A stretch of DNA of 64,000 nt from Nemertoderma westbladi. Lineage: Eukaryota > Xenacoelomorpha > Nemertodermatida > Nemertodermatidae. This document shows positions 57,001 through 64,000 of this stretch, piece by piece; position 1 is the stretch's first letter, and every line of letters starts with the position of its first letter. The notes under the pieces are model-generated. The model was not told the origin of the DNA, did no database searches, and saw nothing but the letters and a program-made list of their open reading frames with translations. The stretch spans positions 1 through 64,000 of the forward strand of contig JAUCBJ010001431.1 of assembly GCA_032718475.1 (NCBI GenBank), written 5' to 3'. A program made the position numbers and the translations under genes.

Positions 57001-59062
57001 GGGCAGGACATGGCGAACAAGAGAATAGAGTCTCAACAGAAGGCACTGGGAATCGTGTGGGACAGAGAGACGGATGAACTGAAATACCAGTTGAGTCAGG
57101 AGGGCGCAGATATCCACACAAAGAGGGGCTATGTGTCGTACATAGCAAGGATAAACGATCCCCTAGGCCTAGCATCCCCACTACTAGTCACGGGGAAACA
57201 GATACTCAAGAAAGTATACAAGTTAAAGGATGAGTGGGACGCAGAGGTCCCAGAAGAAATCAGAAAGCAGTGGCATAAGTGGACAGAGAGCCTGGAGCAG
57301 ATGGGAACATACAGCATACCAAGAGTGTATTTCCCGGATGGGAACATGACGAATCTGGACTTACACATGTTCTCCGATGCGTCATTGGAGGCATACGGAG
57401 CAGCACTCTATTTAGTACAATGAGAGGGGGCTCACAAGCCCAGACTGGCCTTTAGCAAAGCGAAGTCAACGCCGCCAGATTCAGCATCAGTTCCCAAACT
57501 AAAATTGACAGCTGCGAGACTAGGAGTTAGGGCTACAGCCTACCTAGTGGATACTATTCCCAACATAGTGGAGACACACTACTGGACGGATTCCATGGTA
57601 GTGCTTGGTTGGCTACATAACGAAAGGACGAGATACCCTATATTCGTCGCGAATAGGGTGGACGAAATAAGGGCGACCACAGAATTGGAAAGGTGGCACT
57701 ACTGCCCAATGGACGAGAACCCAGCGGACTTGTTATCGAAGGGCGTGGTATGCCACACTTTCTTGAAGAAGGAAGTATTGTGGCAACACGGGCCACAGTT
57801 TCTGAGCGATAGGGAGGCCTGGCCACCGATGAGAAAGGTGGACCCGGGCTCAGGAGAAGTAGTGTTAGAAGGAGAAGGGGGAGATTCAGAGGGAGAAGAG
57901 ATATACTCCCAGATGGTGAGGGAGATTAGGGACGTGCAACCAAAACCAGGAGAACTGTGCGATAACCCGACGGATAAACTCCTTAGCTACAGTTCTAGTT
58001 GGTACAAGACCAAGAAATTAGTGGCGTACTGGAGAGCCTTCGGGAATTTCCTCAGGGGAGTTGGCAAAGACGTGAAGATTAGAATGGCAATAGATCTGGA
58101 AGGAGTGGCTAAAGCAGTCATCCGCTATGAGCAGAGGAAGAACTACGGCGACGAGGTGGAATGCGTCGGTAAACAACAGCATCTCCGACGGGACAGCGAG
58201 TTGATCACGCTGTCACCACAACTTAATGACGACGGGATCCTAGTAATGAACTCTAGGGTGGGATACAACAATAGTATCGTTGTTCCACCGAAGCCCATCA
58301 TCATCCCCACAGGATCGCCGATAGTCCACCAGATTATATGGGACTCCCACAAATCGACATTGCACGGGGGCACCAACCGAACCCTCACGGAGATAAGGAG
58401 GACCTTTTGGGTCAAACAATTGAGGAAGAAGGTGAAGGCGGTAGTGGGGCAGTGCCAGACCTGCCGACGAGCGAAGAAGGAGCGAGCCATACAGGAGATG
58501 GCACCACTACCGGCGAGTAGGGTAAGACAGCACAACCCGCCATTTACACATTGTGGTGTGGACATGTTCGGGCCGATAAAGATTAAGGTGATGCGGCACA
58601 CGGAGAAACGCTATGGTATTATCTTCGTATGTAATAACACGCGGGCGGTAGGGATAGAACTCGCTCAGGCCGAGCCATTTCTTAATGGAAAGGCCAGCGA
58701 CTATCGATATGCGGGGTGTAGACCCAGATGACATACACTCCCGCCAGAGTTGGAAAGTCTCTAAGGCGATAAGCGCAGAGTATTGGAGGAGGTGGGTTGA
58801 GGAATACCTACCCACGCTTCACAAAAGAAGCAAGTGGAGGAAGACGAACAGGGAGTTAAGAGAGGGAGATCTCGTGATCGTCACGGATGATACTATCATC
58901 AACAACCAGTGGCGGTTGGTGAGAGTTGTAGGCACTTACTCCGATGAGGACGGAAGAGTCCGATCGGTAGAAGTGCGGATAGGTGGCAAGATTGGTGCGA
59001 AAGACAGAAAAACCTACAGGAGGGCTGTAGGGAAATGCTGTCTATTAGAAGGGGCACCTTAG
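54055..59062 (+). pseudogene. BEL C capsid-protease-RT-RNase H-integrase
   Basis: One open frame of 1122 codons to 57423, then the same frame again from 57424 to 58731. Capsid (EPFKFDGSRPEEYLQFRRMY), knuckle (CSRCVMGGHRARQC), retropepsin LVDSGAAFTLV (residue about 497), RT with KLRMVVDAWD, AFTCDIEGMFNQV and intact GFYVDDGME (about 918), RNase H MFSDASLEAYG. A TGA at 57421-57423 follows. The RNase H glutamate motif reads PKLKLTAA with Lys (57502-57504) where element B has PRLEL. H2C2 finger (HKSTLHGGTNRTLTEIRRTF...CQTCRRA) and first integrase Asp (HCGVDMFGPI) are present, then the frame jumps near 58675 to a DUF5641 tail (58685-59062, other frame): the core with the second Asp and the Glu is deleted. 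Confidence 0.9.
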
Positions 59063-59229
59063 AATAGAGAGAGAGGTGTTTAGTCGTCCAAGTTTTGGAC
59101 TGAGGGGGGTGGGATTGAGGGCGAGACGCCCTTCCCACACAAAAAAAAAATAAAATAAAAAAAATAATAAATATAAATAATAGGTACGCAGTAAGTAGGC
59201 AGATAGATGTTAGTTAGTTGAGTTAGATA
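59063..59229 (+). other. Conserved post-pol segment, element C
   Basis: ttttggactgaggggggtgg with gagggcgagacgcccttccc (59091-59137) as in element A at 31766-31805, followed by an A-rich tract (59138-59180). Confidence 0.6.
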
Positions 59230-59842
59230 GAGGTTAGTAAGAGGGTACGTAGTACCGTCAGTTAGTTAAGTGGAGTTAGAGGGTACGTAGTACCGTCAGT
59301 TAGTTAAGTGGAGTTAGAGTAGTAAGAGGGTACGTAGTACCGTTAGTTAGTTAGTGAAGTTAGAGGTTAGTAAGAGGGTACGTAGTACCGTTAGTTAGAT
59401 AGAGGTTAGTAAGAGGGTACGTAGTAGAGTCAGTTAGTTAAGTGGAGTTAGAGGGTACGTAGTACCGTCAGTTAGTTAAGTGGAGTTAGAGTAGTAAGAG
59501 GGTACCTAGTACCGTTAGTTAGTTAGTGAAGTCAGAGGTTAGTAAGAGGGTACGTAGTACCGTTAGTTAGAGAGAGTAAGAGTAAGAGGGTACGTAGTAC
59601 CGTCAGTTAGTAAGAGTTAGAGGGTACGTAGTACCGTTAGTTAGTTAGAGAGAGTAAGAGTTAGAGGGTACGTAGTACCGTTAGTTAGAGAGAGTAAGAG
59701 TTAGAGGGTACGTAGTACCGTTAGTTAGAGAGAGTAAGAGTAAGAGGGTACGTAGTACCGTCAGTTAGTAAGAGTTAGAGGGTACGTAGTACCGCTAGTT
59801 AGTTAGAGAGAGTTAGAAGTTAGTAAGAAAGTACGTAGTACT
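59230..59842 (+). repeat. Hairpin array, about 15-17 ggtacgtagtacc units
   Basis: Units of 30-60 bp share agggtacgtagtaccgt followed by cagttagt/tagttag and agagttag filler. Each core is a 5-bp stem with a gta loop. Variants: one broken (gtacgtagtagag, 59418), one altered loop (gtacctagtacc, 59503), and the last, 59830-59842 agtacgtagtact, with both sides of the outer pair changed together. Confidence 0.9.
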
Positions 59843-60342
59843 AGTTAGTAAGAGATAGAGGTAGAAGGGTATATATAGTATAGATATTAGTCAGTAGTTA
59901 GTAGCGAGAGGGGGGCATATGAGTACAGCTGGATAAATCGTGTAGGCCGCGCAACGCATACTGTTGTACTGCACAACCCCACAGAGTAGGCCAGAATGTG
60001 GATTAGAAAATAGAATAATCCATAGGCAATAGTAAGTAGTAGGACAGTAGAGTTAAAATTAAGTTAAAATAAAATAAGAATAGGGCTGAAAGAAAAAATT
60101 AACAAATTATGGTAACAGTAGGAAAGAAATTCTGGAATACAATAAAAGTAACTGACAAATTCGTAATTTAGGTACAATTTGGTAGCTACAGAAATAAAGC
60201 AGTGTAAAATAGGCAATAACTCAGAAATTCAGAGAGAGATAGGCCATTATCGGACCATACAGACCATCCTAGCTACATCACTCACATATACTGTGCCTTG
60301 GTAAGGCACCACCTTATAGGTGAGCGATTGGGAGAGTTCGAA
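59843..60342 (+). other. Leader between hairpins and accessory ORFs
   Basis: A-rich, no ORF. Just before the coding start lies gtgccttggtaaggcac (60293-60309), a hairpin that also contains a good splice-donor word (TTG|GTAAGG). Confidence 0.4.
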
Positions 60343-61617
60343 ATGGCGGGGAAACTGATCAGGAAGAGAAAGACGGAGTCAGGAGGAAAGGAGATACTAG
60401 TGGATTTCACCAAGAGGCATCCGGAAGAGAGGACGAGGGGATACTATGACCGGTTAGGAAAGGGTCACGCAGCACGAGCGCTACAGGACCACTTCAGGGA
60501 GATGCATGAACAGCGGCTGGTCGGGACCTACGGGACGCCGTCGCTGGACAACGCGATCTTCGAGCATTTCCACTACGTGGTGAAAGGAGACGAGGCAAAG
60601 TTCGGGATTCCGAAGTACGCGAGAGAGTCACCGAGGAAAGATTGGAAGAGGTTCATAGAGTCCATCAACAGGGGAGGATACATGATCCTAGACAATGAAG
60701 GGACCGTGGAAGACGAGGAGGGTTCAAGGAGAGGATCGGCAGGATCGGCCAGGACCATACTCCTACATTTGGCCGCGCCAAATGGGGACATTTTCCTATT
60801 TGACCTGGGAACATATGGGAAGAAGGATTGGCCGAAGTTGGACCGGCTGCCGAGGGCGGTGCAGGTCCTAGTGAGGGAGAAGTCGACGACGAAAGTGGGA
60901 TCGGCGATTCGCGAGGACGCGGAGAGAATCATCGGTCCGGACGCCATCAACCTCCTGGATATGCAGAAGGTCTTCATGGCTATGACAGCACCAGATGGGT
61001 TGGGACTAGTCGGGAACACAGGCCAATGCAGAGCGGTGGCAATGGGCCAGCTATTGGGGCTCGTATGTCACAAACCGATGGACTGGGGGAAGTTCAGGGA
61101 GGAATACGGAGCATAACTAGCGAACTCGCTAAAGTGGAGAGCGAGGCCGGGAAAGCAAGAGGTGTATCAATTCCGCAGAGGAGCGATAAAGGTATATCAG
61201 AAGCGATATATCCTGCAGGAAGATTGGATAATGATAAGTTTGCTTAACTTATTCATGACCGTGGTTATCGAGAGGGAACCAGCGGCATTTCTGTTATCGG
61301 GATCACCCCTAAGCTACAGAAGAGCCTTTAAGACGGCTTTCGACGGTCTGGTAGACCACCTGGGGCTGAAGGGCGAGTCAGTGTACTACAACAGCCAACA
61401 TCTGGTAGACGGGGAGATAGATACGCCGTATCAGAGATGGGAGGAGCTAGAGACGGATAGACGAGAGGCGAAGCGACTGGAAGAAGTCGCTAGACGGGAG
61501 AGGATAGAAGCAGAGGAGAGGGAGGAGGAGGCCAGGACGCAGAGTTACGGCTTCGAGGAACAGGCGGGCTTAGACGAACTTCGTTGGGCTTCATCAGGGA
61601 GTTCGGGGAGTCTCTAG
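60343..61617 (+). pseudogene. DEDD exonuclease-like ORF in env position (BEL C)
   Basis: First ATG at 60343; the frame is open from 60298. Features fit a RNase D/EXD-type 3'-5' exonuclease. Exo I ILDNEGT (Asp and Glu at 60691-60699), strands ILLHLAAPNGDIFLFDLGTY, exo II TTKVGSAIREDAERI (Asp at about 60916) followed by LLDMQKV, where family members have D-T-Q. A TAA at 61114-61116 then interrupts the frame, and in phase behind it come KWRARPGKQEVYQF and YILQEDWIMISLLNLFM, resembling the W-x-x-RP and Y-x(3-4)-D exo III region. A charged Arg/Glu-rich tail ends at 61617. The stop may be a recent mutation or a read-through site. Similar remnants occur in both inverted arms. Assignment is by motif only. 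Confidence 0.55.
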
Positions 61618-62906
61618 GGCGAGAACTGGGATGGACGGTGGGATTGCCGAAACAGTCGACGTCGGGGTTGCAAGCGATGCCCATACCAGCGGGCGCCGGG
61701 GGCGACCAACCGCTAAGGAAGTTAGGGGAGCTAGAGGGATGGAGAGCTACGGGCGAGAGCCAAGGCGGGAAGGGACATAGTGGGTCCATCGGGATACCGG
61801 GGTTGGAACCACTGCCAGAGGAGGACGAAGACGACGACGAGTTCGGAGAGATGCCGCCCATCGGGAGGATAGGCCACTCGGACACGGACTGGGTTGGCGG
61901 GAGGGTGGTGACGGCCAGTGGGGCGAGGGTCTTCTGGGATCGACCCGGCAAGTGGGCCTGGGTGCACGAGGAACCGGCGATGGATTTCGCGGGGAGCACT
62001 ATCAGGTTGGGCGAGCAACCAGGGACGGCACCACGAGTAGTATTAGGGGAGACGATGCCCGAGAGGGGCGAGGAAATCGACGTAGATCGGGACACTAACG
62101 TCCGGAAGTTCGCTTACCAGCGACTCCACAGACCGCGGAGATCGCTTGGGACGAGGGACGAGGTGGGGCGGGAGACGTTGGTACTCGGTTGCGATTACTG
62201 TGGGAGACAGACCCACCAGAAAAGAAGCTGTTTGTACCGGTTCCAGAAAGGGACCTTTTGTCTCTATTGCCGCGAGTCGAGCCACAGGATGGGGGCGTGT
62301 CCACGGTTGCATAACCGATGTTCGAAATGTAACTTTCGGGGACATTACGGACGCCAGTGCGACTGGATGGACGATGAAGAGAAGTTTAGGGTCTTCGAGG
62401 AATGGGCCGACGTCGGGGCGATGACTCGACAACGTATGAAGGCCCAGGAGTTCCGGTGGGGCATCTTTAACATCAATCAGGAGGCTCACATGGAGATTAT
62501 CAAACGGAGGCTTCCGTTTACCTACCAGGAAGTGGCGACGGCGGCATCATATGCCGGGGTGATAAATACGCAGAGGTATTTAGATAGGTGGACGCCACAG
62601 AACAGAGGAGAGTTTAGGGATTTCTTGGCAGAGCATGTGCCGCGGGCAATGAAGATGATCTTATGGGACGCCACCAGGGGGAGACAACAGGGCCACTCGG
62701 AGGGGCCACCCACGAAGCGATATCGGGAGCTGATAACGCCGGCACCCAAGGAGCCAACAACCGGGATCAGTAAGGAGGTGGCGGCGAGAGTCCGAAGACA
62801 GAAAACAGATCCCAAAGGAGCAGTAGTAACCAGGAAACGACCCAGGGATGAGGACGGCAAAGGGAAAGACTTGAGACGGTTCCCAAAGGGTGGTGGAACG
62901 AACTAA
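61584..62906 (+). CDS. Zinc-knuckle protein in env position (BEL C)
   Basis: Open for 440 codons in the -1 frame relative to the preceding ORF, overlapping it by 34 bp; first ATG at 61677 (409 residues). N-terminal half Gly/Pro-rich with an acidic run (PEEDEDDDEFGEMPP). Cys-rich core at about 62188-62360: CDYCGRQTHQKRSC, CLYCRESSHRMGACP and CSKCNFRGHYGRQC, three CX2C-based knuckles. Then a helical region (WADVGAMTRQRMKAQEFRW, TYQEVATAASYAGVI) and a basic C-terminus (RKRPRDEDGKGKDLRR). No signal peptide or membrane segment, so it is not an envelope protein. Related copies lie at 3.8-4.9, 27.6-28.8 and 40.8-41.9 kb. Nucleic-acid binding is likely; the role is unknown. Confidence 0.7.
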   Translation: MGFIREFGESLGRELGWTVGLPKQSTSGLQAMPIPAGAGGDQPLRKLGELEGWRATGESQGGKGHSGSIGIPGLEPLPEEDEDDDEFGEMPPIGRIGHSDTDWVGGRVVTASGARVFWDRPGKWAWVHEEPAMDFAGSTIRLGEQPGTAPRVVLGETMPERGEEIDVDRDTNVRKFAYQRLHRPRRSLGTRDEVGRETLVLGCDYCGRQTHQKRSCLYRFQKGTFCLYCRESSHRMGACPRLHNRCSKCNFRGHYGRQCDWMDDEEKFRVFEEWADVGAMTRQRMKAQEFRWGIFNINQEAHMEIIKRRLPFTYQEVATAASYAGVINTQRYLDRWTPQNRGEFRDFLAEHVPRAMKMILWDATRGRQQGHSEGPPTKRYRELITPAPKEPTTGISKEVAARVRRQKTDPKGAVVTRKRPRDEDGKGKDLRRFPKGGGTN

Positions 62907-63608
62907 GACTTCGTGTGACGTGCCTGGAAGGCACCACGCGACACGTGCAGACTCTTAAATACAAATCCAAATAGTTCAAATATTCAAATAATGTAAATAA
63001 TCGAATAAGTGCAATTTGTATGTACGTACGTAACAATCAGTAATCTAGTAATAAAATATATTCGAAGTAAGTACTATAGTCATATAACCTTTCTCAATTA
63101 GCTACTGGGACTGGGGACCAACGGACTATGATACTAGCATGGACGAGACATAGGACGACATCACGCTTCTTGAGTGCGACGGCCCAAAAGGGAGGGGTGA
63201 GACTCGTCAGGAGTGAGTGGTCAGGAAAGAGGTTGAGTTGTAGTGCAGAGAGAGTGCGGGGTATAGAGAGAGTGCGAGCGCAATTCAAGTGTGGGGGGGG
63301 AGAAGTAAGAGGCAGATTAAGGGACGAAGAGGTCCGAGAGCGTAAGAGTTGGGGTGAGAGTAGAGTAGAGTTAGAGTGGCGAAAGTGCTGGGGAAACAAA
63401 AGTCGTGTGAGAGGAGCGCACGATCGGCCCGACACGGGACGCCAGGCAAACGGGTAGCGTTATCATACCCATAGGGAGCGGCCTGGAAAGCCGGCTCCGA
63501 GAGAAAATAGTTCCACCCCACACCCGACACTAGGTCGGGATCCAGCAGAATTGTAGCGCACTTGAGGTGGATGCTATCTTCTTACCGGGAAGATAGCATG
63601 GGGGGGAG
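62907..63608 (+). other. BEL C 3' UTR and polypurine tract
   Basis: Shares blocks with 32706-33162 (gcctggaaagccggctcc, cacacccgacactaggtcgg). The hairpin atgctatctt...aagatagcat (63570-63599) is followed by a G-run (63600-63606) and the LTR start. Short ORFs at 63128-63457 do not look coding. Confidence 0.75.
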
Positions 63609-64000
63609 TGTTAGCTTATTCAATTCCGCTAACACCCCACAAAGTAAGCCGTTAAGCAATATTGGGAGCACGAGGTTGGGTAATCAACAACTCGTGCCAC
63701 CCCAACAAAGTGGGAAGGAGAAACACACAATAGGGGTCAGGGGCCATACCCCTGACAGAGAGAGAATAGCAGGAGTGAGGGGAAACACTCCAAAGGGCGC
63801 CAACAGGGATATTAGCCAATGGGGGGAAGGCACCGGCTAGGTACTGTAACAACGGCCAAACCGTGCAATATATATTATTAGGTATCAGTAATCAGTTATT
63901 CAGTTATCTCATTTGTGTTAGTCGGTTAGCTAGGGTAGAGCGGAGACTTCTAAGACCGTCCTCGCCTACCACCATTATCTGTACATACCGTGAATCTATA
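63609..64000 (+). repeat. 3' LTR of BEL element C, cut by window end
   Basis: 392 bases visible, matching 50476-50867 except for two A to G differences (near 63628 and in gagcggaga near 63938). Confidence 0.95.

Larger units (their letters stand above)
50476..64000 (+). mobile_element. BEL retrotransposon C with 3' accessory ORFs
   Basis: A full element from its 5' LTR (50476-51025) to a 3' LTR that begins at 63609 and leaves the window. The internal order is gag, protease, RT, RNase H, integrase (core deleted), conserved 3' motif, hairpin array, exonuclease-like ORF, zinc-knuckle ORF, polypurine tract. Internal length is about 12.6 kb, long for BEL/Pao. The two LTRs differ at 2 of about 392 comparable bases, so the insertion is recent. 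It lies inside a LINE on the opposite strand. Confidence 0.9.

Noticed and set aside
59230-59842. CRISPR-like look of regularly repeated short palindromes
   Set aside because: Spacers are themselves low-complexity repeats, unit lengths vary, there are no cas genes, and the DNA is animal.
60298-60342. Start of the exonuclease-like ORF at 60298
   Set aside because: The codon there is TTG; the first ATG in frame is at 60343.
61584-61617. Canonical -1 slippery site joining the exonuclease-like and zinc-knuckle ORFs
   Set aside because: The overlap contains no X-XXY-YYZ heptamer, so a frameshift fusion is not supported by a recognised signal.

Overview
This is eukaryotic DNA from a metazoan, most likely a marine invertebrate. 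The basis is BEL/Pao LTR retrotransposons (known only from animals), several LINE remnants with an APE-type endonuclease or RT, a PIF/Harbinger transposase fragment, and two intron-containing genes for membrane proteins with a fibrinogen-related domain (FReD). A deuterostome such as a tunicate is possible, but the sequence alone does not prove it. There are no operons, rRNA or CRISPR arrays, and no tRNA was recognised. Almost all coding capacity is transposon-derived; the only host-like genes are the two FReD paralogues at 14.5-16.3 kb and 44.9-46.7 kb.

Layout. 0-3.3 kb: a LINE fragment sits exactly between the two arms of a diverged inverted repeat. 3.8-5.6 kb: minus-strand remnant of the 3' part of a BEL-type element (zinc-knuckle ORF plus hairpins). 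8.4-11.4 kb: LINE tail, a perfect 34-bp palindrome, a foldback element with a nested MITE, and a further inverted repeat. 12.2-12.9 kb: X-box-like motifs at about 151-bp spacing. 13.6-16.4 kb: FReD gene A inside a 2.8-kb segment repeated directly at 44.0-46.8 kb (gene B, also preceded by a periodic X-box array). 18.7-25.8 kb: a decayed BEL element (B). 26.6-31.9 kb and 37.7-42.9 kb: 5.2-kb arms of a near-identical inverted duplication holding a gag-protease-only BEL derivative and an older exonuclease-like/zinc-knuckle module. Between them lie the 3' end and LTR of element A, a palindrome, a Harbinger fragment and a LINE tail. 47.0-50.5 kb: minus-strand LINE, interrupted by BEL element C (50.5 kb to the window end), whose LTRs differ at 2 of about 392 visible positions.

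The main discovery candidate is the extra coding module 3' of pol in BEL element C (60.3-62.9 kb). One ORF resembles DEDD-type 3'-5' exonucleases and is followed in the -1 frame by a protein with three zinc-knuckle-like motifs. Upstream of it is an array of short hairpins whose stems show compensatory changes. Related modules occur at three other places in the window, so this appears to be a recurring accessory module of a BEL lineage in the position usually held by env. Element C itself looks defective (RNase H Glu to Lys, an in-frame stop, and an integrase core deletion) despite its young LTRs.
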